Source of the DNA: Bacillus sp. AFS073361
Lineage (GTDB): Bacteria > Bacillota > Bacilli > Bacillales > Cytobacillaceae
Direction of reading: 5' to 3'
Assembly: GCF_002567005.1 (NCBI RefSeq)
Contig: NZ_NUZU01000038.1
Span: 80,348-144,347 of the forward strand
Length of the DNA stretch: 64,000 nucleotides
Position numbers and translations under genes: made by a program. The notes under the pieces were generated by a model. That model did no database searches, had not been told where the DNA came from, and was given only the letters and a program-made list of their open reading frames with translations. Of this stretch, positions 41,663 to 50,701 are shown piece after piece. Every line of letters begins with the position of its first letter. The first letter of the stretch is position 1.

Positions 41663-43721
41663 CTTGGTAACCCGGCATTCCATAAGGACTTGTTCCGATC
41701 GGCCCCATACCATATGGATTCATATACGGAGGCTGTGCTGCATTAACTGGCCCTGTATATGGTGCGCTGTAAATTGGCGGGGTTGGCGGCTCAAAATTTG
41801 GTGCCATCGGTTCTTGCTGTTGTATTGGTTCCAGTTGTTGCATAGCTTCCCGCTGCTGCATTGGTGCTAGCTGCGGCATCGCCATCGGTGCCTGCATTCC
41901 CGCTGGCATTCCTACTGGTGCCCCTCCACAGCCGCAATCACCTCCAGCTCCTGTTGGAAAACCTTGTGGTGCCTGCATGAACGAACCATGGCCAGCCATT
42001 TCTGGAGATTCGAAATGAGGTGGTACGCCCATTGGACCACTCATTTGCGGGTAGCCGAATGGCATTTGTCCATAAGGTACACCCATTCCATACGGATTTC
42101 CCATAGCAGGATTTCCAAACATGCTTCCTGGCATTACCTGAGATGGTGCAAAGCCAGCTGGATTTTGTGGCATTCCAAATCCTGAAGGACTTTCCATTGG
42201 GAAACCTGTTGGCATTTGACCAAAGCTTCCTGGCATTTGCTGGCCAAATCCTTGTGGCATTTGTCCAAAGCTTCCTGGCATTTGCTGGCCAAAGCCTTGT
42301 GGCATTTGTTCGAAGCCTCCTGGCATTTGCTGGCCAAATCCTTGTGGCATTTGTTCGAAGCCTCCTGGCATTTGCTGACCAAACCCTTGTGGCATTTGGC
42401 CGAAGCCTCCTGGCATTTGCTGACCAAACCCTTGTGGCATTTGATCAAAGCCTCCTGGCATTTGCTGACCAAAGCCTTGTGGCATTTGATCGAAGCCCCC
42501 TGGCATTTGCTGACCAAAGCCTTGTGGCATTTGTTCGAAGCCTCCTGGCATTTGCTGACCAAATCCTTGTGGCATTTGTTCGAAGCCTCCTGGCATTTGC
42601 TGACCAAAGCCTTGTGGCATTTGATCGAAGCCTCCTGGCATTTGCTGGCCAAATCCTTGTGGTGATTGACCGAATGCGGATGGATCATAAGGGTAACCCA
42701 TTGGCGCCTGGGGTGATTGTGCACCCATTACTGCCCCCGGATTATAGGCAGGATTCATAACAGGCAATTGCGGCATAAAGGATGATTCATCATCGAATTG
42801 CGGTGCAACAAACGATGTTCCGGCAACAGTTGGCGCTGCCCCTGGATTGCCTGGGAACCCACTTGGCATTACCGGCGGCGTTGGAATCGCCCCACCTTGC
42901 CCTTGTGGGTAAGGCATATATGGCTGTACTGGCATCGGGAATCCACCAAATGGAGGACAGAATCCTGGCCCCGGCATGATTGGAGTAACTGGAACACAAT
43001 AATCCTGTTGCGGTGCTACCTGTTCAGGAGCTTCCATTACTGGCGGCGGTGCAGGAACAACAGGTGTTTCTTTGATTGGCATTTCTTTGATTGGTGCTTC
43101 TTTTATTGGCATCTCTTTGATTGGTTTTTCTTTGATTGGCATTTCCTTAATCGGCATCTCTTTGATTGGCATTTCTTTAATCGGCATCTCTTTCTTTGGT
43201 ACTTCTTTGATCTCAGGCAGGATATTGGCTGGTTTAGGCGGCAATTGTGGTTGTTGTACTGTCATATTTTGCATGTTCATCATGTAATAATTGTTAATAT
43301 CTATTTCTGGGACGATTTGTAGGGGCATTTTTGGAGTATATGGTGCTTTTGGTGCTTCCTTGATTGGAGCCTCCTTAATGGGCGCCTCCTTGATTGGTGC
43401 TTCTTTAATTGGTGCTTCCTTAATCGGCATTGCTTTGATTGGTGCTTCTTTTATGGGTTTCTCTTTGACTAACGGCTGCTCAGCAAGCGGCTGTTCTTTC
43501 TCCGTTGTTCCTAAAGTGATTTTTGTACCGGGTTTAGTTCCCATTGGTGCTTCTTTCTTTATTGTTCCACCTGAAGTTGGGACCTTTATTTTCATACCGG
43601 GCATAATCATATCAGGGTTGCTGAGCTGTGAATTCAACTTTTTCAGCTCTTCAAAATTCACTCCGTACTTCTTGGCAATCTTCCAAAGAGTATCCCCTTT
43701 CTGTACGATATGGATCTTCAC
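41649..43721 (-). CDS. safA: Spore morphogenetic LysM protein SafA/ExsA
   Basis: A 690-residue spore coat assembly protein. An N-terminal LysM domain (residues 2-47, IVQKGDTLWKIAKKYG) binds cortex peptidoglycan. It is followed by pentapeptide repeats of the PIKEA/PIKEM type (about 85-124 and 172-219), a Pro-rich stretch, ten 15-residue MPQGFGQQMPGGFEQ-type repeats, and a Pro/Met/Gln-rich C-terminus. It is longer than B. subtilis SafA (387) and closer in style to B. cereus ExsA. The start is GTG, 8 nt after GGAGGGG. Members are made in the mother cell and organise the inner coat. Confidence 0.93.
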   Translation of the reverse strand: MKIHIVQKGDTLWKIAKKYGVNFEELKKLNSQLSNPDMIMPGMKIKVPTSGGTIKKEAPMGTKPGTKITLGTTEKEQPLAEQPLVKEKPIKEAPIKAMPIKEAPIKEAPIKEAPIKEAPIKEAPKAPYTPKMPLQIVPEIDINNYYMMNMQNMTVQQPQLPPKPANILPEIKEVPKKEMPIKEMPIKEMPIKEMPIKEKPIKEMPIKEAPIKEMPIKETPVVPAPPPVMEAPEQVAPQQDYCVPVTPIMPGPGFCPPFGGFPMPVQPYMPYPQGQGGAIPTPPVMPSGFPGNPGAAPTVAGTSFVAPQFDDESSFMPQLPVMNPAYNPGAVMGAQSPQAPMGYPYDPSAFGQSPQGFGQQMPGGFDQMPQGFGQQMPGGFEQMPQGFGQQMPGGFEQMPQGFGQQMPGGFDQMPQGFGQQMPGGFDQMPQGFGQQMPGGFGQMPQGFGQQMPGGFEQMPQGFGQQMPGGFEQMPQGFGQQMPGSFGQMPQGFGQQMPGSFGQMPTGFPMESPSGFGMPQNPAGFAPSQVMPGSMFGNPAMGNPYGMGVPYGQMPFGYPQMSGPMGVPPHFESPEMAGHGSFMQAPQGFPTGAGGDCGCGGAPVGMPAGMQAPMAMPQLAPMQQREAMQQLEPIQQQEPMAPNFEPPTPPIYSAPYTGPVNAAQPPYMNPYGMGPIGTSPYGMPGYQDESL
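42216..42665 (-). repeat. Ten 45-bp tandem repeats inside safA
   Basis: Ten consecutive 15-residue units of the form MPQGFGQQMPGG-F-[E/D/G]-Q, 450 bp in all, followed by a degenerate eleventh. The first unit begins SPQ. Units differ mainly at one residue (E, D or G) and two late units have GS for GG. Low divergence at the DNA level keeps several other frames open across the array. Confidence 0.95.
43065..43208 (-). repeat. 15-bp (pentapeptide) repeats in safA, second block
   Basis: About nine units of IKEMP and variants (residues 172-219). Lys-Glu alternation gives a charged, extended segment. Confidence 0.85.
43350..43469 (-). repeat. 15-bp (pentapeptide) repeats in safA, first block
   Basis: About eight units of IKEAP and variants (residues 85-124), the same pattern as the second block but with Ala in place of Met. 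Confidence 0.85.
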
Positions 43722-43754
43722 TCTGATTTCCCCTCCTATGGCATAAGTCCATAT

Positions 43755-43784
43755 AGTCTATGTGAAAATGGGCAAAGTGCTATC
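43755..43784 (-). promoter_or_regulatory. Possible sigma-E promoter of safA
   Basis: On the minus strand CATAGACT (43755-43762) resembles the sigma-E -10 CATACANT, with GATAGCA (43778-43784) 15 nt upstream as a weak -35. B. subtilis safA is known to be sigma-E dependent; the match is only partial. Confidence 0.3.
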
Positions 43785-43850
43785 CTTCTTCACAAAAACT
43801 TATGCTATTTTTCAAAAGAATATGAATCCCGCCTGATGAATTCATGAAAT

Positions 43851-43887
43851 ATAAAAAGATGCAATCAGGAAAAATTGCATCTTTTTA
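43851..43887 (-). terminator. Terminator after nadA
   Basis: AAAAAGATGCAAT and ATTGCATCTTTTT form a 13-bp stem with an 8-nt loop just beyond the nadA stop. Confidence 0.9.
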
Positions 43888-43894
43888 TCTCTTA

Positions 43895-44989
43895 CTATGA
43901 ATTTATCAGCATCCGCTCGAGAGCCAATTTTGCATTTTCCGCAACCTCAGGACTAACCTGAATGATATTATTTGTCTCCTCAAGTGTATCAAGGCTCCAT
44001 ACCAAATGAGGCAGGTCAATTCTATTCATCGTTAAACATGGACACATATGCGGATTTAACGAAATGATATTTTTATCCTGATGGTTTTGAATTAAGCGAT
44101 TAACAAGGTTCATTTCTGTACCGATTGCCCAAGCCGTTCCCGGCTCCGCGGTTTCGATGGCCTTAATAATATAACTCGTTGAGCCTGCCATATCGGCTAA
44201 TTCTACTACTTCGCGGCGGCATTCCGGATGAACAATGATTTTCATCTTAGGATATTTATAGCGAGTATCAATCACATTTTGTACCGTAAAATTTTCATGA
44301 ACCGAACAATGACCTTTCCAGAGGATGACCTTAATTTCTGACGTGTCACCTTCAAACTCCAGTTCATTTGTAATTGGGTTCCAGATTGCCATTTCGTCTA
44401 ATCCTACCCCTAGTTCGACGGCTGTATTTCGGCCAAGATGCTGATCGGGTAAGAATAAAATTCGTTCCTTCATTTCAAATGCCCACTTAACCATCGTCTC
44501 GGCATTAGAAGAAGTAACCGTTGCCCCGCCATGTGCACCAACAAACGATTTAATGGCTGCTGTTGAGTTAACATAAGTTAATGGAAGAATCGTATCACCA
44601 AAAAGTTCCTGAAGCTTTTCCCAAGCTCTTTCAGTCTGCTGAAGATCAGCCATATCAGCCATCGAACAGCCTGCGCGCATATCAGGCAAAATTACCTTTT
44701 GGTTTTGATTCGTTAAAATATCCGCTGTCTCTGCCATAAAATGTACACCACAGAACACAATAAATTCAGCGTCAGTGTTTTTTGCAGATAATTGTGCTAG
44801 TTGTAAAGAATCACCAGTGGCATCAGCAAACTTGACCACCTCATCCTTTTGATAATGATGACAAGGGATATAAAGACGAGAACCTAGTTCCTTTTTGACC
44901 TCGATGACCCGATCTTCTAGTTCTTCTCTCGACATTTGTTTGTATTTTTCAGGAATCATATTTTTTTGTAAAGCGGCTAGTAGATTCAT
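43895..44989 (-). CDS. nadA: Quinolinate synthase A
   Basis: A 364-residue iron-sulfur enzyme that condenses iminoaspartate with dihydroxyacetone phosphate to quinolinate. Conserved cysteines for the [4Fe-4S] cluster are visible in [23 protein letters not shown] and [10 protein letters not shown]; the CxC-type pair in the last is typical of the Bacillus enzyme. It is the third gene of nadB-nadC-nadA and starts 1 nt after nadC. NifS, encoded divergently, is known to supply sulfur for the cluster in B. subtilis. Confidence 0.96.
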   Translation of the reverse strand: MNLLAALQKNMIPEKYKQMSREELEDRVIEVKKELGSRLYIPCHHYQKDEVVKFADATGDSLQLAQLSAKNTDAEFIVFCGVHFMAETADILTNQNQKVILPDMRAGCSMADMADLQQTERAWEKLQELFGDTILPLTYVNSTAAIKSFVGAHGGATVTSSNAETMVKWAFEMKERILFLPDQHLGRNTAVELGVGLDEMAIWNPITNELEFEGDTSEIKVILWKGHCSVHENFTVQNVIDTRYKYPKMKIIVHPECRREVVELADMAGSTSYIIKAIETAEPGTAWAIGTEMNLVNRLIQNHQDKNIISLNPHMCPCLTMNRIDLPHLVWSLDTLEETNNIIQVSPEVAENAKLALERMLINS

Positions 44990-44990
44990 G

Positions 44991-45839
44991 TTACTCGTCT
45001 CCTTTATTCCATTGCACTTTTACACTGATATCTAGTGCTTTATAAGAATGAGTTAAGTACCCGAGGGAAATATAATCGACACCCGTGTCACGATAATCAG
45101 CAATATTCGCCAATTGGATTCCGCCAGAGGCCTCAGTAATAATCGTCGATGGAACCAATTGAATGAATTCTTTAATTTCATCGGGGGTCCGGTTATCAAA
45201 CATGATTACATCTGCCCCTGCATTTACCGCTTCCAGCACCTGAGCTTCCGTTTCCACTTCGACTTCCACTTTCACCATATGACCCGCCTTTTTTCGAACC
45301 GCTTCTACCGCATTCGAGATGGAACCAGCAAAAGAGATATGGTTATCCTTGATCATGACCCCATCATATAATCCGAAGCGGTGATTATAGCCGCCTCCAC
45401 AGCGAACGGCATACTTTTCAAGCATGCGAAGCCCTGGAGTAGTTTTCCGAGTGTCACATATTTTCGTATGGCCGCTATCCAGGGTATCGACCGTTTTTCG
45501 TGTGAGCGTGGCAATCCCGCTCATACGTTGGACTAGATTCAGGATCACTCTTTCTCCTTTTAATAAATCAGCTATTTTCCCAGAAACTTGGGCTAATTTA
45601 TCACCATAGTTAATTGCTTGGCCATCCTTCACAAACACATGCGTGGAAATTTCGTTATTTAGCAGCTGGAAGCCTGTCTTAATAATTTCCTCTCCACAAA
45701 AAATCCCTTGATCTTTTGCAAGAAAAACAATTTCTCCATTTGTTTCCTCTGCAAAGATTAAATCAGTGGTAATATCCTGTTCCCCGATATCCTCTATAAA
45801 AAACTTCTCAAGTTGCGAGCGCAGTTTCAATGTGTTCAT
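44991..45839 (-). CDS. nadC: Nicotinate-nucleotide pyrophosphorylase (quinolinate phosphoribosyltransferase)
   Basis: A 282-residue enzyme converting quinolinate and PRPP to nicotinate mononucleotide. Motifs are [48 protein letters not shown] and GADVIMFDN. Its start overlaps the end of nadB by 32 nt, with AAGGA upstream inside nadB, so translation is probably coupled. Confidence 0.96.
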   Translation of the reverse strand: MNTLKLRSQLEKFFIEDIGEQDITTDLIFAEETNGEIVFLAKDQGIFCGEEIIKTGFQLLNNEISTHVFVKDGQAINYGDKLAQVSGKIADLLKGERVILNLVQRMSGIATLTRKTVDTLDSGHTKICDTRKTTPGLRMLEKYAVRCGGGYNHRFGLYDGVMIKDNHISFAGSISNAVEAVRKKAGHMVKVEVEVETEAQVLEAVNAGADVIMFDNRTPDEIKEFIQLVPSTIITEASGGIQLANIADYRDTGVDYISLGYLTHSYKALDISVKVQWNKGDE

Positions 45840-47391
45840 TGGACTTTTTCCTTCCTTGTTTCAAGTTATGAATAATTGATTTTCTTAACCAATGGTGATT
45901 ATCTTCTTTCGGGCAATCACTTCGAAAGTGCCCTCCCCGGCTTTCTGTCCGTTTTAAAGCTGCATCTGTCATTAGCTTGGCAGTGACCAGCATAAAAATC
46001 TTTGTTATCTGTTGCGTTGTACAGGTATCCAAATGGATCGTTTCGGCCCTGAATTGCTGTAACCAGGCTTGCTGTTTCTTTAAATTCCCTTCATTACGAA
46101 CAATTCCCACCCGTTCCATCATTGAATCCTTAATTTGTTGGACATGCGGTAAATGTATTGCTTTCTCTTTTTTAGGATGACAATCAGGAAGTATTGGTTC
46201 TACTTGGGAACCTTGCCATCCTTCATTTATCCACTTCGATAACTGTTTCCCTTGAAATAATCCCTCTAACAAGGAATTACTTGCAAGTCTATTCGCGCCG
46301 TGTAAACCTGTACAGGAGGCTTCGCCGATTGCATATAGTCCATTTAGGGAAGATCTTCCGATTAAATCGGTTTTAATTCCGCCCATTAAAAAGTGGCTTC
46401 CTGGAGCTACAGGGATTTTCCCATCTTCAATCCGGATCCCGTTGTCCTCACAAAGGGATGTAATCGAAGGAAATCGTTTCCTAAATTCTTCAATGGAACT
46501 TATATCCAAATAGATCTGCTTTCCTTTTTTCAAGTATTCATATATTCGTTGGGAGACGATATGTCTCGGCCCGAGATCTTTTAAGGGGTGAACGCCCTCC
46601 ATAATGCGGGTCCCATCTTCTGTAACGAGAATGGCACCCTCTCCTCTGACAGCTTCAGAAACTAAGCCCTTTGTTTCACCGTTTATATATAAAAGTGTGG
46701 GATGAAATTGGTTAAATTCCATATCAACGATGTCCGCACCGGCTAAATAAGCCATGGCAATCCCATCACCACTGACGGTTTTGGCGTTAGAAGTGTAAGT
46801 ATATAGCTGACCACAGCCCCCCGTTGCGATAATGACATGCTGACCATAAAAATAATGGATGGATCTTTTAGAAGTTTTTGCTTTAACACCAATACATCGG
46901 TTTTGTTCGTTATTTAAGAGTAATTCATAGGCGAAGACATTTTCTTCGACAGTGATATTTCGCTTTTGCTTGAGCACAGTAATCAGATACTCCATGACGT
47001 TTTTACCAGTGGCATCACCGCCGCCATGAACTATTCGCTTTTCACTGTGTGCCCCTTCCATCCCAAGAAACAATTCACCCTGTTGATTTTTATCAAAAAT
47101 CTCGCCATGGCGTGCCATATTCTTGATCAGTTCCGGCGCCGCAGTAATAATTTCCTGAACCACATCTCGATTGTTGTGAAATCTTCCCGCTTCAAGTGTA
47201 TCGACCACGTGTTTAGAGGGATGGTCATTCTTCCCCAGTGCAGCCGCAATCCCGCCTTGAGCAAGATAAGAATTGGCCGTTCGTAATTTTTCCTTTGTGA
47301 GTATCCTCACATTTAAATGGCTAGATAACTGAACAGCCAGCTGCATGGCGGCTATTCCACTTCCAATTATTAATACGTCATCATTTGTCAT
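45808..47391 (-). CDS. nadB: L-aspartate oxidase
   Basis: A 527-residue FAD enzyme that oxidises aspartate to iminoaspartate, the first step of de novo NAD synthesis. The FAD-binding IIGSGIAAMQLA is at residues 8-19, with HPTLLYINGETKGLVSEAVRGEG and the substrate region LHGANRLASNSLLEG near 385. It is the first gene of nadBCA and is divergent from nifS, with candidate operators between them. Confidence 0.96.
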   Translation of the reverse strand: MTNDDVLIIGSGIAAMQLAVQLSSHLNVRILTKEKLRTANSYLAQGGIAAALGKNDHPSKHVVDTLEAGRFHNNRDVVQEIITAAPELIKNMARHGEIFDKNQQGELFLGMEGAHSEKRIVHGGGDATGKNVMEYLITVLKQKRNITVEENVFAYELLLNNEQNRCIGVKAKTSKRSIHYFYGQHVIIATGGCGQLYTYTSNAKTVSGDGIAMAYLAGADIVDMEFNQFHPTLLYINGETKGLVSEAVRGEGAILVTEDGTRIMEGVHPLKDLGPRHIVSQRIYEYLKKGKQIYLDISSIEEFRKRFPSITSLCEDNGIRIEDGKIPVAPGSHFLMGGIKTDLIGRSSLNGLYAIGEASCTGLHGANRLASNSLLEGLFQGKQLSKWINEGWQGSQVEPILPDCHPKKEKAIHLPHVQQIKDSMMERVGIVRNEGNLKKQQAWLQQFRAETIHLDTCTTQQITKIFMLVTAKLMTDAALKRTESRGGHFRSDCPKEDNHHWLRKSIIHNLKQGRKKSNEHIETALAT

Positions 47392-47409
47392 GTTGACCCT
47401 CCTGACATA

Positions 47410-47424
47410 ACAGGTGTCTTGACA
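47410..47424 (+). promoter_or_regulatory. Candidate NiaR operator near nadB
   Basis: The sequence ACAGGTGTCTTGACA lies 19 nt upstream of nadB. Its core GGTGTCTTGAC is matched by GGTGTTTCTAC in inverted orientation at 47473-47483. NiaR (YrxA) represses the nadBCA and nifS-yrxA operons in B. subtilis in response to nicotinate; assignment of these boxes is inference. Confidence 0.45.
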
Positions 47425-47472
47425 TATATATTTACATAGAATTAAACTAAAAACAAGTATTTTTATAGAAAA

Positions 47473-47483
47473 GTAGAAACACC
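47473..47483 (-). promoter_or_regulatory. Candidate NiaR operator near nifS
   Basis: GGTGTTTCTAC on the minus strand, similar to the GGTGTCTTGAC core at 47413-47423 and in opposite orientation, 33 nt upstream of nifS. Confidence 0.4.
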
Positions 47484-47516
47484 CCGTCCTAAAATAAGAA
47501 GAATGGGAGAAGAATC

Positions 47517-48668
47517 ATGAAATATTTTGATTATGCAGCGACCACTCCACTAGACACAGAAGCAGCTGAGGTATATGTAAAAGTGGCAACAGAATACTTT
47601 GGAAACTCCAGCAGTCTCCACGATATAGGCGGACAATCAGCTGCCTTACTTGAAAATTGCCGCGAAGAATTGGCCAATTTAATGGGAATTGATAAAAATG
47701 GGCTGTTCTTTACAAGTGGCGGGACAGAAGGGAATTTTTTAGCAATCGAGGCATTATTGTCCTCCACTAAAAAAGAGGGGAAACATATCATCGCAGGCAT
47801 GGCGGAACATTCATCCATCCATGGAATCCTAACTAGATTAAAGGAAAAGGGATATGAGATCACCCTGCTTCCGCTTAATGAAAACGGACTGATTGATCAC
47901 GAACAGTTGGTCCATACAATTAAGCGAGAAACTATTTTACTCATCCTGCAGCATGTGAATTCTGAAATCGGCACCATCCAGCCAATCGATAAAATTGCCA
48001 AGATTTGCAAGGACAACGAAATCCTTTTCCACAGTGATTTTGTTCAGTCGTTTGGAAAAATAGATATAAAAAGACTAGCACCACTTGTCAGCAGTTTTAC
48101 TTTTTCAGGCCATAAAATCTATGGCCCAAAAGGCATTGGTGGAGTATACGTCGATCCTCAGCTTAAATGGGAGCCTTTTTTTCCAGGCAGTTCTCATGAA
48201 CGCGGATTTCGTCCAGGCACTTTAAATGTTCCTGCCATTGCCGCGATGACAGTTGCTGCCCAGAAAATAATCGCAAAATTGCCAGAGGATTTAAATAGAT
48301 ATGAATTACTTCGGAAAGCTTTTATTAAAACACTTGAGCCGATTGAAGAAAAGGTGAAAATATATCAAGCAGCCGATACCTCTCGGCAGCTCGCCAATAT
48401 CATCGGGCTCCGAATTTCTGGTATTCAGGGTCAATGGATGATGCTTGAATGTAATCGGCATGGATTTGCCATTTCAACCGGCAGTGCCTGTCAAGTCGGC
48501 AGGCAATCCCCCGCAAAAGTGGCTCAAGCCCTAGGTTTAACTTCTGACGAAGCAAAAGAATTTATCCGTATTTCTTTCGGTCAATCAACGCGCTTGGAAG
48601 ATGTGGTTGAACTGGGGGAGAGGATCGTGAATATCGTTCATGCCTTCGAGGCAGCTGCGGTTATATAA
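47517..48668 (+). CDS. nifS: Cysteine desulfurase NifS associated with NAD synthesis
   Basis: A 383-residue PLP enzyme of the NifS/IscS family. The PLP lysine is Lys200 (SGHKIYGPKGIGG) and the persulfide cysteine Cys325 (STGSACQVGRQ). It is divergent from nadBCA and upstream of niaR; in B. subtilis this NifS is dedicated to building the NadA iron-sulfur cluster. It is clearly distinct in sequence from the mnmA-linked desulfurase at 11.4-12.5 kb. Confidence 0.94.
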   Translation: MKYFDYAATTPLDTEAAEVYVKVATEYFGNSSSLHDIGGQSAALLENCREELANLMGIDKNGLFFTSGGTEGNFLAIEALLSSTKKEGKHIIAGMAEHSSIHGILTRLKEKGYEITLLPLNENGLIDHEQLVHTIKRETILLILQHVNSEIGTIQPIDKIAKICKDNEILFHSDFVQSFGKIDIKRLAPLVSSFTFSGHKIYGPKGIGGVYVDPQLKWEPFFPGSSHERGFRPGTLNVPAIAAMTVAAQKIIAKLPEDLNRYELLRKAFIKTLEPIEEKVKIYQAADTSRQLANIIGLRISGIQGQWMMLECNRHGFAISTGSACQVGRQSPAKVAQALGLTSDEAKEFIRISFGQSTRLEDVVELGERIVNIVHAFEAAAVI

Positions 48669-48723
48669 AAAATTTAAACTATGCTAAAATAGGGAAACAG
48701 CAATAGAAAATAGGAGGAATTAT

Positions 48724-49263
48724 ATGGTTGAGCAAAAAAAAATATTGGGAGAAGAAAGGAGGTCCTTCATTTTACAACTACTAAAAGACAGTCCTGTTCC
48801 GGTGACAGGAAGTGAATTAGCCAATCAAACGAATGTAAGCAGACAAGTGATTGTCGGAGATATCACGCTTCTTAAAGCAAAGAATGAACCCATTATTGCC
48901 ACGAGCCAAGGTTATATTTATTTAAAGCAAAACACCAGCACTTATTCCTTTGAAAGAACAATCGCCTGCAGACATTCACCTGATGACACCGAAAAAGAAC
49001 TAAATTTGCTCGTTGACCATGGAGTATTAGTGAAGGATGTCAAAATTGAACACAAGGTTTATGGAGATTTGACGGCCTCAATTATGGTTTCTAATCGCCA
49101 AGAGGTGAAACAATTCATGGCAAACTTGCACAAGACCAGAGCAGCCCTGCTATCTGAACTAACCGAGGGAATCCACCTTCATACGATTTCAGCATCTAGC
49201 ATCCAAGTCTTAGATGAAGCAGAAAAAGCATTAAAAGCAGAAGGCTTCCTAATTGAATCATAG
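48724..49263 (+). CDS. niaR: Nicotinate-responsive transcription repressor NiaR (YrxA)
   Basis: A 179-residue regulator. The N-terminal HTH_11 domain (about 8-65; SELANQTNVSRQVIVGDITLL) binds DNA; the C-terminal 3H domain (about 80-175), named for three conserved histidines, binds nicotinate and metal (IACRHSPDDTEKEL, VKIEHKVYGDL, GIHLHTIS). RBS TAGGAGG. It follows nifS and probably represses its own operon and nadBCA. Confidence 0.93.
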   Translation: MVEQKKILGEERRSFILQLLKDSPVPVTGSELANQTNVSRQVIVGDITLLKAKNEPIIATSQGYIYLKQNTSTYSFERTIACRHSPDDTEKELNLLVDHGVLVKDVKIEHKVYGDLTASIMVSNRQEVKQFMANLHKTRAALLSELTEGIHLHTISASSIQVLDEAEKALKAEGFLIES

Positions 49264-49274
49264 TAAAACCTCAC

Positions 49275-49305
49275 AAAAAAAGGACCCTAAAATCGGGTCC
49301 CTTTC
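49275..49305. terminator. Bidirectional terminator between niaR and pheA
   Basis: GGACCC and GGGTCC (49282-49300) form a stem with a T run on each side (seven T on the minus strand), between converging genes. Confidence 0.8.
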
Positions 49306-49308
49306 TGT

Positions 49309-50163
49309 TTAGTCTAAACTCACCAAAACAGATGGATAACTGCCAAGTAATGTAACACCGCAGCCTAATGCTTCTATTTCTGCTATTGCTCCTGGAATCA
49401 ATACATCATCCAATTTCATCTCGAGATCAATAATGAAAAAGTAATTGCCAATTCCTGTTTTCATGGGTCTTGATTCAATCTTTGATAAATTCAATTTTCT
49501 CCAAGCAAAGGCAGATAATACCTGATGAAGAGCTCCAGCCTGGTCTGATGGAAGTGTAACCATCAGCGTTGTTTTATAATGGGTTGATTCACTAATCTTC
49601 TGAAAATCAAGTTCTTTCTCGGAAAGCACAACAAATCGCGTATGGTTATAATCAAAATCATGGACATTTCTTTTTACAATCGATAACCCGTATTCCTTTG
49701 CGGCGAGTTCATTGGCGATCGCTGCAATTTTCAACTCAGGATGTTCCATTACCATTAATGCCGCAGCCGCTGTTGATGAGACGCTTTCAAATGGGACACC
49801 TTTTAAATGGTTATGTAAAAATTTATGACATTGGGCAATAGCATGGGAGTGACTATACACCCTGCTGACATCCTGCCAATTTTCCTGATTATCTGGATGT
49901 ACCATCAAATGCTGCTTGATCGGCAAGGTGATTTCACCAATAATGGGTATTTGGACTTCTTGTGTTAAATAATCGAGTGTAATATTCACTGAGCCTTCTA
50001 GCGCATTTTCAATTGGAACAACAGCCAAGTCTACTTCTTTATCAACTATGGCATCCATGCTTGCAGGAATTGTTTGATAGGGCTCAAGTTCATATTCTTG
50101 AAATACCTTTTTTACAGCTAATTCTGTGAATGTAGCTTTTGGTCCTAAGTATCCAACTTTCAC
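49309..50163 (-). CDS. pheA: Prephenate dehydratase
   Basis: A 284-residue enzyme making phenylpyruvate from prephenate. The catalytic domain (1-180) starts MKVGYLGPKATFTELA and contains SSTAAAALMV and HNHTRFVVLS-like motifs (the threonine-arginine TRF triad region). The C-terminal ACT domain carries the Phe-binding ESRPMK motif. I chose the second GTG (50161-50163): the first one four codons upstream directly abuts AAGGAG. It lies downstream of obg and pheB. Confidence 0.95.
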   Translation of the reverse strand: MKVGYLGPKATFTELAVKKVFQEYELEPYQTIPASMDAIVDKEVDLAVVPIENALEGSVNITLDYLTQEVQIPIIGEITLPIKQHLMVHPDNQENWQDVSRVYSHSHAIAQCHKFLHNHLKGVPFESVSSTAAAALMVMEHPELKIAAIANELAAKEYGLSIVKRNVHDFDYNHTRFVVLSEKELDFQKISESTHYKTTLMVTLPSDQAGALHQVLSAFAWRKLNLSKIESRPMKTGIGNYFFIIDLEMKLDDVLIPGAIAEIEALGCGVTLLGSYPSVLVSLD

Positions 50164-50220
50164 TGTTTTCCCCACTCCTTATTTTATAAAAAGAGAGCTG
50201 AGAGCCGGTGGTAGATTGTC

Positions 50221-50661
50221 CTACACACCTGTTCCCAGCACTTCTACCTTCTCTACAAATTCGAGTTTCCTAAGCTCCTCAAGTAACTTATCTATTTCCA
50301 TCGTGATGTTTGAAGTGTTTAATGAGAGTGTTACATTTGCTCTGCTTTGCAGCGGAATCGTCTGGTGAAGGGTGACAATATTGCAGCCTGAGTTTGCAAC
50401 GACACTGAGCAAGTGTGACAGCGTACCTGAGCGATCTTCCAAATGAAAGAAAAGTGTAATAATCTTTTCTTTTTTAATGGTTGAAAACGGAAAAACAGTA
50501 TCTCGGTATTTATAAAAGGCACTTCTGCTTAAATCTGCTTTTTGAACAGCTTCCGCAATGGATTCCGACTTCCCTCTTTCCAGCATTTCCTTCACATCTA
50601 TTGTTTTTTTCATGGCTTCCGGCAAAACATCTTCACGTACTAAGTAAAATTTTTTATCCAT
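50221..50661 (-). CDS. pheB: ACT domain protein PheB
   Basis: A 146-residue protein of the UPF0735 ACT-domain family. The N-terminal part has a helix-turn-helix-like segment ([20 protein letters not shown]) and the C-terminal ACT domain (about 70-146) has [20 protein letters not shown]. It is encoded between obg and pheA as in B. subtilis. It has been called chorismate mutase-like in older annotation, but no such catalytic motif is visible; a regulatory role in aromatic metabolism is inferred. Confidence 0.92.
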   Translation of the reverse strand: MDKKFYLVREDVLPEAMKKTIDVKEMLERGKSESIAEAVQKADLSRSAFYKYRDTVFPFSTIKKEKIITLFFHLEDRSGTLSHLLSVVANSGCNIVTLHQTIPLQSRANVTLSLNTSNITMEIDKLLEELRKLEFVEKVEVLGTGV

Positions 50662-50701
50662 TTTATCACTCTACCTTACTCTCTTTAGGACACGTTCTCT
50701 T

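Noticed and set aside
42134..42760. Long open frames in other frames across safA, on both strands
   Set aside because: The 45-bp repeats keep alternative frames free of stops; composition is odd and the LysM-containing SafA frame explains the region.
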